NCBI GenBank assembly: GCA_964561995.1
Contig: CAZLQZ010000007.1
Location: 1-64,000 of the forward strand
Length of the DNA stretch: 64,000 nt
From: JABIAG01 sp964561995
Lineage (GTDB): Archaea > Nanobdellota > Nanobdellia > Woesearchaeales > JABIAG01
Reading direction: 5' to 3'
In this document: one piece after another, positions 8,142 through 16,124 of the stretch
Layout of the letters: each line of letters starts with the position of its first letter
Numbering within the stretch: position 1 is the first letter of the stretch
Program-made: the position numbers and the translations under genes
Notes under the pieces: generated by a model
Told to the model about the DNA's origin: nothing
Seen by the model: only the letters and a program-made list of their open reading frames with translations
Databases searched by the model: none

Positions 8142-8432
8142 TTAAGCTGTTTCTTTATCTTCGGGTTTTGAAGTTGGTTCTGAATCTTTTTCATTAATTA
8201 AAACATTCAATCTATCTTTATCAAATCCAACAAGAATTTCTTCACTATCGTCATTTTTAGTAACTAAAATAACTGGTACGCCCATTTGCTTACTTTTTTC
8301 AATCATTTCATTTCTTGCTGCTTCATCTTCTGCCACATTTACGTCTTCATAGGCAACTCCTTTTTCTTTAAGAAAGTCCTTTGCCATAGTACAGTAAGGG
8401 CATGTTTCTGTTGAGAATACTTTTATTTTCAT
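8142..8432 (-). CDS. Glutaredoxin-like protein
   Basis: 96 residues from the ATG at 8432; Shine-Dalgarno GGAGGT (8439-8444) sits six bases before it, so a longer TTG-started reading (8447) is rejected because it would contain the ribosome site. A thioredoxin fold begins KIKVFSTETCPYC with redox motif CPYC near residue 11-14 and the cis-Pro segment GVPVILV near 51. A short acidic/Pro tail (EPTSKPEDKETA) ends the protein. It reduces disulfides or glutathione-type mixed disulfides; the electron donor is unknown. It is convergent with the upstream LURP-one-like gene. Confidence 0.88.
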   Translation of the reverse strand: MKIKVFSTETCPYCTMAKDFLKEKGVAYEDVNVAEDEAARNEMIEKSKQMGVPVILVTKNDDSEEILVGFDKDRLNVLINEKDSEPTSKPEDKETA

Positions 8433-8563
8433 TTTGATAACCTCCAATAATATACTATAATGTATTATTTCGCCTTTAAAAGTTTTATGTTTATTTCTTA
8501 TAATCTGTTTTAAATAGATGTATCTTGATTTTTTAAAATTTAATTTTTTTTCAAATTAATAAT

Positions 8564-8574
8564 GTTTTTAAATG
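8564..8574 (+). promoter_or_regulatory. TATA box of the half-Hel308 gene
   Basis: GTTTTTAAATG lies about 25 bases before the ATG at 8594, predicting a leaderless transcript and so an active promoter directly upstream of the truncated helicase. Confidence 0.5.
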
Positions 8575-8593
8575 CACAATGTATACTTAAAAT

Positions 8594-10066
8594 ATGCAAG
8601 AAAAGATTGAAGTTCAATATTCGGAAGTTATTGATTTAGCTTTAGATACGATAAGAAAACAAAAACAAGCATTGATTTTTGTTAATACTAAAGCATCGGC
8701 TGAAAAACAGGCAGAAGAAATTGCTAAAAAGCTTAAAATAAAAGATGAAGAATTAACTGCTTTATCTCAAGCAATTCTTAATGTTTTATCAAGTCCAACA
8801 AAGCAATGTAAAAGATTAAGTGAATGTATGAAAAAAGGTACTGCTTTTCATCATGCTGGTTTAAATCAAAAACAAAGAGAAATCGTTGAAGATGGTTTTA
8901 GGGCAGGAAAAGTAAAAGTAATTTGTGCTACTCCTACGTTAGCTGCAGGTGTCGATCTTCCTGCTTATCGAACAATTTTAAAAGATTTAAAGCGTTATGG
9001 GATGAGAGGTTTGCAGTTTATTCCAGTTTTGGAATATCAACAAATGGCAGGACGTGCTGGTCGTCCTAAATATGATAATGAAGGTCAAGCAATTTGTATT
9101 GCTACAACTGAATCACAAAAAAAAGAATTGGTTGAAAGATATATTCATGGAGAACCTGAAGTGATTTATTCAAAACTTGCCGCAGAACCAGTTTTAAGAA
9201 CATATATTCTTTCCTTAATTGCTTCTGGATTAGTAAAAACTAAACAAGATATGATGAATTTCTTTGAAAAAACATTTTTTGCTCATCAATTTAAAGATAT
9301 GAAAAAAATAGAACTTCTTTTAATGAAAGTTTTAGGGATGTTAAAAGATTGGCAATTAATTAAGGGAAAAGAAGAAGATTTTGTTAGCGCAAATGATTTA
9401 GATGAAAAATATTATACTACTCTTTTAGGTAAAAGAGTTGCAGAATTATATCTTGATCCTTTAACAGCAAGTAAATTAGTAGAGGGTTTAAAAAAAGAAA
9501 AAGAAAGAGTGACTTTTTCTTATTTACATTTAGTTTCACATACTTTAGAGATGCGACCTTTATTAAGAGTTAGAGCTAAAGAATATGAAGATGTACAAAG
9601 TAAAATTGCAGAAAATGAGTTTAATTTATTGGATGAAGATTATTTTGATGATTATGATGGATATAATAATTCTATTAAAACTGCTTGGTTTTTTGAGGAA
9701 TGGATTTCTGAAAAAAATGAAGAATTTTTGTTAGAAAAGTTTTCAATAAGGCCTGGAGAAATTAAATATAAGGTTGATATTGCGGATTGGTTACTTTTTT
9801 CTTGTCAAGAAATGTCTAAAATCTTATTATTTAAAGATCAATTAAAAGATATAATTAAAATAAGACAAAGGTTAAAGTATGGAGTTAAAGAAGAATTATT
9901 GCCATTAGTTAGATTAAAGGGTATTGGAAAGTCTAGAGCAAGAATTATGTATAATAATGGTGTAAAAGATATTAAAGGATTAAATAACATCGATATTACT
10001 TCATTAAAACAATTAATTGGTGAAAAAACTGCATTAAAAATTAAGAAACAATTATCACAAGGATAG
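8594..10066 (+). CDS. Hel308-type helicase, C-terminal half only
   Basis: 490 residues against about 700 for Hel308. Present are the second RecA domain with motif IV (FHHAGLN), motif V (ATPTLAAGVDLPA) and motif VI (QQMAGRAGRP), a winged helix, the ratchet domain, and a helix-hairpin-helix-like end (LVRLKGIGKSRARIMYNNG near 430-450). The first RecA domain with the Walker A and DEAH motifs is absent, so the protein cannot hydrolyse ATP alone. The frame is open throughout and has its own promoter, which fits a split gene whose N-terminal half is elsewhere better than decay. Full Hel308 unwinds stalled forks. Confidence 0.85.
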   Translation: MQEKIEVQYSEVIDLALDTIRKQKQALIFVNTKASAEKQAEEIAKKLKIKDEELTALSQAILNVLSSPTKQCKRLSECMKKGTAFHHAGLNQKQREIVEDGFRAGKVKVICATPTLAAGVDLPAYRTILKDLKRYGMRGLQFIPVLEYQQMAGRAGRPKYDNEGQAICIATTESQKKELVERYIHGEPEVIYSKLAAEPVLRTYILSLIASGLVKTKQDMMNFFEKTFFAHQFKDMKKIELLLMKVLGMLKDWQLIKGKEEDFVSANDLDEKYYTTLLGKRVAELYLDPLTASKLVEGLKKEKERVTFSYLHLVSHTLEMRPLLRVRAKEYEDVQSKIAENEFNLLDEDYFDDYDGYNNSIKTAWFFEEWISEKNEEFLLEKFSIRPGEIKYKVDIADWLLFSCQEMSKILLFKDQLKDIIKIRQRLKYGVKEELLPLVRLKGIGKSRARIMYNNGVKDIKGLNNIDITSLKQLIGEKTALKIKKQLSQG

Positions 10067-10201
10067 AATTTTTTTTAGTTCTTCATTTTGTCCTTTTAAT
10101 TCTTCACATTTCATACAATAAAAATATGCATCTGAATCTTTTTTTTCTAGTTTTTCTCCACAAATTTTACAAACTTTTTTTTCATTATTTAGAAGGTCCA
10201 T
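10055..10201 (-). CDS. Small zinc-ribbon protein
   Basis: A 48-residue ORF starting at ATG 10201. It begins MDLLNNEKKVCKICGEKLEK and contains CKIC and, 15 residues on, CMKC, the two CxxC knuckles of a zinc ribbon, then a charged tail. It overlaps the end of the DUF5654 gene by 17 bases (same strand) and the end of the helicase gene by 12 bases (opposite strand), as expected for a translationally coupled second gene. Function unknown; it may bind nucleic acid or protein. Confidence 0.6.
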   Translation of the reverse strand: MDLLNNEKKVCKICGEKLEKKDSDAYFYCMKCEELKGQNEELKKILSL

Positions 10202-10493
10202 TTTTCTCGCCCCATTTTGATATTGCATATATTGCAGATACGCATATTAAAGTTACAATAATTGCAGCAACAATTCTTATCATATACCCATCTCCTCTAA
10301 GATTCATACTTTTAACCATTTTGTTGACTGATTCAACAACAATATCTTTCCAATATAGTGCTAAAATAAAACCAAATGCTGCACTCATTGCAGTTGCAAC
10401 ACTAGTTCTAAACTTATTTTTGATACTAATTGCATGATCAATAACTTCTTCATCCATTGTTGTATTGTCTAAAACTTTTTTTATTTTGTCCAT
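10185..10493 (-). CDS. DUF5654-like membrane protein
   Basis: 102 residues with a soluble N-terminal helix and two membrane segments (about 33-50 and 72-92), the second followed by a charged end (SKWGEKNGPSK). The motif FGFILALYWKDIV in the first segment is typical of archaeal DUF5654 proteins. Function unknown. It is one base downstream of the flavodoxin-fold oxidoreductase gene and overlaps the zinc-ribbon gene after it, giving a three-gene operon. Confidence 0.7.
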   Translation of the reverse strand: MDKIKKVLDNTTMDEEVIDHAISIKNKFRTSVATAMSAAFGFILALYWKDIVVESVNKMVKSMNLRGDGYMIRIVAAIIVTLICVSAIYAISKWGEKNGPSK

Positions 10494-10494
10494 T

Positions 10495-11046
10495 TTATAA
10501 TGTTTTATCGATAATTTTCTTTATTTTTTGTTTTTGTTTGTCGTCTAGTTTCATTGCAAAATCAATTTGATATACTTTTGATTTAATTCCGCAAAAACCT
10601 AATATTTCTTTACGAATATTTTTTATAAATCTTCCTCTTTCAAATAACCATGAAAATAATTTTGGGGCACCAGTTGTTACAAAAACAATTGCTTCTTTTC
10701 CTTTTAATAAGCCAGTTGGTATTTTGTTATCATATTTAAAAGCAAATCCCGATACAAAAACTCTATCTATCCAACCTTTTAATATTGCAGGCATTGCTCC
10801 CCACCATATTGGGTAAATGAAAATCAATCTATCTGCCTTTTTTATTTGTTCTTGAAATATTTTATTTTGCTTTGTTATTTTTTTATTTCCAATAGTGTAT
10901 AATTCATCTTCATGTAAAACGGGGTCATAACCCACACTGTATAAATCTATTAATTCAAAACTTTTGAGTTTTTTTATAACTTGTTTTAAAATCTCTGGAC
11001 AATGTCCATTAGTCTTAGGATGTGAATAAATTATTAGATTTTTCAT
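10495..11046 (-). CDS. NAD(P)H dehydrogenase (quinone), flavodoxin fold
   Basis: 183 residues. The N terminus KNLIIYSHPKTNGH binds flavin phosphate, and the segment with IFIYPIWWGAMPAILKGWID and a GFAFKYD loop is characteristic of the NQO/KefF/MdaB family. It performs two-electron reduction of quinones with NAD(P)H and FMN or FAD, usually as a detoxifying cytoplasmic enzyme. It is the first gene of a leftward operon with DUF5654 and a zinc-ribbon ORF. Confidence 0.88.
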   Translation of the reverse strand: MKNLIIYSHPKTNGHCPEILKQVIKKLKSFELIDLYSVGYDPVLHEDELYTIGNKKITKQNKIFQEQIKKADRLIFIYPIWWGAMPAILKGWIDRVFVSGFAFKYDNKIPTGLLKGKEAIVFVTTGAPKLFSWLFERGRFIKNIRKEILGFCGIKSKVYQIDFAMKLDDKQKQKIKKIIDKTL

Positions 11047-11098
11047 TTTGATTAATATTCGAAAGATTAATTAATAAAGGTTGTGTTAAATTGTTTAA

Positions 11099-11443
11099 AT
11101 GGGTGGAAAAAAGACACTTTTATGGGCTCCAAGAATAATTTCAATAATTTTTATATTGTTTATTAGTTTGTTTGCTTTGGATATTTTTACTGAAGGTTAT
11201 TCTTTTTTAGAATTAATTGTGGGTTTGTTTATGCACTTAATTCCTACTTTTGTTTTAATTGGTTTAACTGTTTTAGCGTGGAAAAAAGAAAAAATAGGTG
11301 GAATTGCTTTTTTAATTTTAGCTGTAGGATTTACTGTTTTTTTTAATACTTATAGAGAATTAATTACTTTTTTACTTATTTCTGGACCTGTTTTTTTAGT
11401 TGGAATTTTATATTTATTAAATTCTTATTTTACTCGTACCTAA
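11099..11443 (+). CDS. Four-helix membrane protein, uncharacterised
   Basis: 114 residues, four hydrophobic segments (about 8-28, 34-60, 67-82 and 88-110) joined by short charged loops, with no catalytic motif I recognise. The initial GKKTLLWAPRI pattern recurs in small uncharacterised prokaryotic membrane proteins. Its end overlaps the end of the convergent permease gene by 14 bases. Confidence 0.55.
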   Translation: MGGKKTLLWAPRIISIIFILFISLFALDIFTEGYSFLELIVGLFMHLIPTFVLIGLTVLAWKKEKIGGIAFLILAVGFTVFFNTYRELITFLLISGPVFLVGILYLLNSYFTRT

Positions 11444-12638
11444 GTGCTTCTGTTGGTTTTAATTTAGATGCTCGATAAGCAGGCATAACTCCTGATATTG
11501 CCCCTACAATAGAAGAAAAGCCCAATGCGCCTACAATTAATAATGGCGGGAAGGATGCTTTTATTACTGAGTTTCCAGTTAAAGCAATTGCATATTCTAC
11601 CAGTTCTCCAATGCCCATGCCTAATAGAACTCCAATTGCTCCTCCAGCAAGTCCTAATAAACCTGATTCAACTAAAAATAACATTCCTATATCAATATTT
11701 CTTGCACCTATTGCTTTCATAACTCCTATTTCTGAAGTTCTTTCAAGTACGGAAGTATACATAGTATTCATAATTCCTATTCCTCCAACAATTAATGAAA
11801 TGCTTGCAATTCCTAATAAAAATACATTTAAAATGTCTAAAACATCTGTAATTGTTGATAAAAAGTCTTCTGCAGTTGATACTGAAAAATCTTCTTTTCC
11901 TTCTTCAACATTTCTAAAATTTCTTAAGTTTTTTTCAATTCTTTCTGAAACTATATGTGGGTCTTGAACTGACTGAGCAACAATCATATCATATTTTTCT
12001 CCAACATCAAATAGCTCTCTCATTATTTCTTCTGAAAAAAATACACTTGAATCGTCTTCACTACTTCCAATACTTTCGTAAATTCCAACAACTTTAAAAT
12101 CTTCATCATTAATTTTAATTTTATCTCTGATTTTTATGTTAGGTTTAAATAAATTATTATATGCAAATCTGCTACCTAGAACAACTTTTCTTTTATCTCC
12201 TTTTTTAATGTCTCTTCCTTGTTCAATTTCAAAATAAGCAAATTCTTTGTATAGTTCATAGCCTTCATCGGGAATGCTACTTGCTAAATGATAACGGACT
12301 TGATCATTATATTCTACTTTAATGCTTTTTACAATCATTCCTGCGGCGTCATTAACGCCTAATGTGCTTCTAACTTCATTTAGATCATCTTTAGTCAATT
12401 CTGCAGTAGATATATCTGCTCCCGGTGCACCAAATGTTCCACTAGGTTGTATTATTATTTTATCTGTTCCTAGAATTTCAAATTGTTCTTCAACTGATGA
12501 TTTTAAACCTTGACCTACGCTTAATATGGATACTATTGCAGCAATTCCTATGAAAATTCCAAGCATTGTTAGCCAACTTCTTAATTTTCTTTTACTTAAA
12601 TTATTAATTCCTAGTTTTAACACTTCTTCAAAATTCAT
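11430..12638 (-). CDS. MacB-type ABC permease (second)
   Basis: 402 residues. One N-terminal membrane helix (about 18-42) precedes a large extracellular MacB-PCD-like domain (about 45-265), then three helices in the FtsX domain (about 278-390). The sequences with LTMLGIFIGIAAIVSILSVG and GVMPAYRASKLKPTEALRYE are the usual conserved ends. MacB-type transporters do not move substrate through the membrane core; they transmit mechanical force to extracellular partners. The ATG at 12638 overlaps the preceding permease stop by four bases. The two permeases are paralogues and could form a heterodimer. Confidence 0.92.
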   Translation of the reverse strand: MNFEEVLKLGINNLSKRKLRSWLTMLGIFIGIAAIVSILSVGQGLKSSVEEQFEILGTDKIIIQPSGTFGAPGADISTAELTKDDLNEVRSTLGVNDAAGMIVKSIKVEYNDQVRYHLASSIPDEGYELYKEFAYFEIEQGRDIKKGDKRKVVLGSRFAYNNLFKPNIKIRDKIKINDEDFKVVGIYESIGSSEDDSSVFFSEEIMRELFDVGEKYDMIVAQSVQDPHIVSERIEKNLRNFRNVEEGKEDFSVSTAEDFLSTITDVLDILNVFLLGIASISLIVGGIGIMNTMYTSVLERTSEIGVMKAIGARNIDIGMLFLVESGLLGLAGGAIGVLLGMGIGELVEYAIALTGNSVIKASFPPLLIVGALGFSSIVGAISGVMPAYRASKLKPTEALRYE

Positions 12639-13852
12639 TTTCTAAGTGCCTCTACTGGCGGTAATAGAGATGCTTGTCTTGCGGGAATAATTCCTGATAA
12701 AGTGCCTACAACAAATCCAAAAGCTAAACTTCCTATAATTAAAACAAGGCTAAAATGTGGTTGTAAAATCCCTTCTCCGATTAATTTACTTCCAACGATT
12801 TCAACAATTTTTGAAAAAGAAACTCCTAAAATAACTCCGATAATACTTCCAAATAATCCTAAACTTCCTGATTCTATTAAAAATATTGTTAGTATTGAAT
12901 TATTTCTTGCTCCAACCGCTTTCATAATTCCTATTTCTTTTCTTCTTTCTAATACTGAAGTAAACATGGTGTTTGCAATACCTATTCCTCCAACTAATAA
13001 ACTAATTGCAGCAATTCCAACAATTACTGATTGAATCATGTTAAGAACTGTATTAAAGGTTTCAACCGATTGTTGCGGAGTTTGAACACTAAAATCTTCT
13101 TTTCCTTTTTCAACATTTCTTGAATTTCTTAATTCTTTTTTTGTATTCTCTGATACTTGTTCAATGTTATTAACATTACTTACTTGTCCAATAATTATAT
13201 CTACTTCATCTTTAATGTTTAACAAACTAGTCATTACTTTTTCATTCATATAAATAATGCTATTATATTGTGGGTTGGATGAACGTTCAATAAAACCAAC
13301 TATTGAAAAATCTTGTCCGTTTATAATTAATTTATCTCCAAGTTTAACATCTTTTTCAAATAAGTTTTTATCCAAATAATCATAACCCAATACAACTTTA
13401 AAATTGTCTGAAGATTTTAATAATCTTCCTTCAATTGCTTCTAAGTTCATTGCATCAATGACTAATTTTCTTTCATCAGGTGGTTCTGGAAGATTAACAA
13501 GAAATCCAAATCTTTGGATATCATTAAATTCTACAGTAGTACTTCTAATTAATCTATTAGATACTACTTTAAAACCTTTAATTCCTCTAACAATATTTAA
13601 ATCTTTTTCAGTTAATCTTTTAACGGCAGTACTTCCCGGAGGTGCAAAACCAACACTTGCTGCTTGTATTGTTAATTTATCTGTTCCTGCTTGAGAAAAT
13701 TGTTCAGTTATGGCTCCTCTTAATCCATCTCCTAAAGAAACTAATGAAACAACAGCTGCAATGCCTATAAAAATTCCTAATAAAGTTAACCAACTTCTTA
13801 AACTTCTATGCCTCAAACTTCTTAGAGCTATGTTAATATAATCTTCAAGCAT
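12635..13852 (-). CDS. MacB-type ABC permease (first)
   Basis: 405 residues, same design as its downstream paralogue: N-terminal helix with LTLLGIFIGIAAVVSLVSLG, an extracellular domain and a three-helix FtsX core ending GIIPARQASLLPPVEALRK. Its ATG overlaps the stop of the CARDB-like gene by one base and its stop overlaps the next ATG, so all are translated together. Works with the LolD/MacB-like ATPase at the head of the operon; cargo unknown. Confidence 0.92.
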   Translation of the reverse strand: MLEDYINIALRSLRHRSLRSWLTLLGIFIGIAAVVSLVSLGDGLRGAITEQFSQAGTDKLTIQAASVGFAPPGSTAVKRLTEKDLNIVRGIKGFKVVSNRLIRSTTVEFNDIQRFGFLVNLPEPPDERKLVIDAMNLEAIEGRLLKSSDNFKVVLGYDYLDKNLFEKDVKLGDKLIINGQDFSIVGFIERSSNPQYNSIIYMNEKVMTSLLNIKDEVDIIIGQVSNVNNIEQVSENTKKELRNSRNVEKGKEDFSVQTPQQSVETFNTVLNMIQSVIVGIAAISLLVGGIGIANTMFTSVLERRKEIGIMKAVGARNNSILTIFLIESGSLGLFGSIIGVILGVSFSKIVEIVGSKLIGEGILQPHFSLVLIIGSLAFGFVVGTLSGIIPARQASLLPPVEALRK

Positions 13853-15180
13853 TATGAACTCTTTCTTTTAATGAGAAAGTAATATAGTATTGCACCAAAT
13901 ATTGTTGTAAGTATTAAAATTGCAAACCAACTTAGTTTTTGATATCTTACCATTTTTTTAGGTATTAAATCAAATAACATGTATAACCAAAATATTAATG
14001 CAAATATTAAGAAAACAAAACTTACATAAGTTCCTATGAAATTTCCAGTCGGTTTTAATCCTAATTTTCTTGCTTCACCTGATGAATATAAAGGTAAAAA
14101 TAATTCTACGTTTTCTTCGTATTCATTGTTTAAACCATCTTTGTAGTTTAATTTTAAATTTAATGGGACTGAATCTTTTTTAGATTTTACATAAACATCA
14201 AAATTTGCAGTTTCAAAATCATCAGAATCGACATTTCCTAAATATATTTCTCTATTTCCTACAACTCTATAATCTTCATTATCTTCTAAAGTTGCTTTCA
14301 TAAATTTTATTTCTTCAACTCCAATATTTGATATTGTAATTGAGATCTGTCCTTTATCTCCTGAAACAACAACTTCTGTTTCTTCAATATTTTTAATTAG
14401 TTGAGGTTCTTCTAAAAGTATTATTCCAAAACTTGTATCTTTTGAATGCTCAGTTCCTTCATTGTCACTAAAATCTATTTTTATTGGAACATTTAATATG
14501 GTTGCTTCGGTATTTCCTTTTGATATTAATGAAAAGGATATATTTTGTGTTTGACCTGCGTCTATAAATTTTAAATATTTTATATCACTTGACTCAATTG
14601 ATATTAAATCCTCTGAATTCAAATTAAATTTAAGATTATTAATGAATGTATCTGCAATGTTTTCTATTTCAATAACTAGTTCAAATTTTTGTCCAGGATT
14701 TGGATTTTCAGGTATAGTTTTAACATCTTTAATATTTAGAAATGAATCTTGTGTTTTAATTCTTACGTTAAGGTCCTTATAAATCCAGGCATTATTACCC
14801 CATTTATATCTTACTCTTAGTTCATTATCACCTTCTACTGCCTGTGGATTAACTCGTATTCTCCAATCTGCAATTATACCTTTTTCATTATAATTACCGC
14901 TTCCAATACTTCCATATTCTTTAACTGATTTTTGAGTAACATCTAAAGAGAAAGGATATTCTGGTAAAACTTCAATTTCAAAATCATTTAATGATTCTAC
15001 ACCATTATTTTCTATTTTTATTCTAACTTCAACATAATTTCCAGGAGTTACTGGATTTGGTAATTGTGAATATAAATAAACATTTGCACTATATCCTGAT
15101 GTGACTCTTGTTTCTGCAGCACTAACTAAGCTAATACATAAAATTAACATAAATAGTAGGATTATTTTTTTCATATTCAT
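13852..15180 (-). CDS. Secreted, membrane-anchored CARDB-like surface protein
   Basis: About 442 residues. A signal peptide (KIILLFMLILCISLVSA) is followed by three or so beta-sandwich repeats with NPVTPGNYVEVRIKIENNG and NPNPGQKFELVIEIENIAD, the pattern of CARDB/NEW3 adhesion-type domains, and then two C-terminal helices (about 385-407 and 419-440). GAGGT (15192-15196) is only 2 bases from the first ATG (15189) and 11 from the ATG at 15180, so 15180 is preferred. It sits between the ATPase and permeases of a MacB-type operon, so it is probably the transporter's extracellular partner, replacing the MacA role; this is inference. Confidence 0.75.
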   Translation of the reverse strand: MNMKKIILLFMLILCISLVSAAETRVTSGYSANVYLYSQLPNPVTPGNYVEVRIKIENNGVESLNDFEIEVLPEYPFSLDVTQKSVKEYGSIGSGNYNEKGIIADWRIRVNPQAVEGDNELRVRYKWGNNAWIYKDLNVRIKTQDSFLNIKDVKTIPENPNPGQKFELVIEIENIADTFINNLKFNLNSEDLISIESSDIKYLKFIDAGQTQNISFSLISKGNTEATILNVPIKIDFSDNEGTEHSKDTSFGIILLEEPQLIKNIEETEVVVSGDKGQISITISNIGVEEIKFMKATLEDNEDYRVVGNREIYLGNVDSDDFETANFDVYVKSKKDSVPLNLKLNYKDGLNNEYEENVELFLPLYSSGEARKLGLKPTGNFIGTYVSFVFLIFALIFWLYMLFDLIPKKMVRYQKLSWFAILILTTIFGAILYYFLIKRKSS

Positions 15181-15232
15181 TTTTATCATTTACCTCTTTT
15201 TATATGTTTTGGTTTATTAAATTAATTTTTAT

Positions 15233-15922
15233 TTATTTTCCTTTGTAAGTTTTTGTTATTTCGCCATCTTTTAGGAATTCAACTCTGTCTGCATGTTTGG
15301 CAGTATCTTCATCGTGAGTTACCATTATAATTGTTTTACCTTCTTTTTTGTTTAAGTCGTCTAAAAAATGCATAACATTGATTCCTGTTTTACTGTCTAA
15401 ATTTCCTGTTGGTTCATCTGCTAAAACTACATCGGGATCGTTAGCTAATGCTCTTGCAATTGCAACTCTTTGTTGTTGTCCGCCAGACATTTCAGTAGGC
15501 CTATTGTCCATTCTATCGCCCAAATCTACTTTATTAAGTAATTCTTCTGCTCTTTTTATTCTTTCAATTCGGGGCATGTTTTGAAATGTCATAGGCAACA
15601 TTACATTTTCTTTTGCAGTTAAAGTATTAATTAAATTAAATTGTTGAAATACAAATCCAATCTTTTCTCCTCTTATTGTTGCGAGATTAGATTCAGATAA
15701 TGTTGCAATATCGATTCCATCTAAAAAAACTTGACCTTTTGATGGAATGTCTAAACTTCCTATCATATTCATTGCAGTACTTTTTCCAGACCCTGATGGA
15801 CCCATTATAGAAACAAAATCTCCTTTTTTAACAATTAAGTCTAATCCACGTAATGCATTTATCTTTACGTCACCAATTTCATATATTTTCCATACATCTC
15901 TTAGTTCAATAATAACTTCCAT
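15233..15922 (-). CDS. MacB/LolD-type ABC transporter ATPase
   Basis: 229 residues, a complete nucleotide-binding domain: Walker A GPSGSGKST near 41-49, Q-loop FVFQQFNLI, signature MSGGQQQRVAIARAL near 144, Walker B VVLADEPTGNLD near 166, and the switch histidine in MVTHDE. The first gene of the leftward operon with a surface protein and two permeases, it powers them as a homodimer or asymmetric dimer. Its ATG at 15922 follows an A/T-rich promoter region. Confidence 0.95.
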   Translation of the reverse strand: MEVIIELRDVWKIYEIGDVKINALRGLDLIVKKGDFVSIMGPSGSGKSTAMNMIGSLDIPSKGQVFLDGIDIATLSESNLATIRGEKIGFVFQQFNLINTLTAKENVMLPMTFQNMPRIERIKRAEELLNKVDLGDRMDNRPTEMSGGQQQRVAIARALANDPDVVLADEPTGNLDSKTGINVMHFLDDLNKKEGKTIIMVTHDEDTAKHADRVEFLKDGEITKTYKGK

Positions 15923-16027
15923 TCATTATTATTTATTAAAAGATGTTTATAAATTATTCGGATTGATTTATATCTTATTTTTAATATTGTATTACTATGG
16001 ACTACATTTTAGTTTGTAGCTCCCGAT

Positions 16028-16055
16028 GTACTATATTCGCAAGCTAATATAGCAC
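16028..16055. promoter_or_regulatory. Inverted repeat upstream of thermosome promoter
   Basis: CTATATT (16031-16037) and AATATAG (16046-16052) flank an 8-base spacer. With one mismatch the arms extend outward to GT/AC, giving 10-base arms. It lies about 30 bases upstream of the CTTTTTAAAA TATA box (16081-16090), where an archaeal heat-shock regulator or activator could bind. Function inferred. Confidence 0.4.
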
Positions 16056-16080
16056 TCATTGTTAAATGCACTTCCATAAT

Positions 16081-16090
16081 CTTTTTAAAA
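16081..16090 (+). promoter_or_regulatory. TATA box of thermosome gene
   Basis: CTTTTTAAAA lies about 39 bases before the ATG at 16125. The Shine-Dalgarno GGAGGAGAT at 16112-16120 sits in the short leader it predicts. Confidence 0.5.
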
Positions 16091-16124
16091 CCCCATTCTT
16101 TAGTTGAAATTGGAGGAGATAAAT

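Noticed and set aside
10126..10437. 103-residue plus-strand ORF opposite the DUF5654 and zinc-ribbon genes
   Set aside because: The minus-strand reading gives two CxxC knuckles and a known membrane family; the plus reading gives only low-complexity hydrophobic sequence.
11525..13694. Several open frames opposite the two permease genes
   Set aside because: Antisense shadows of conserved MacB-type genes with no independent support.
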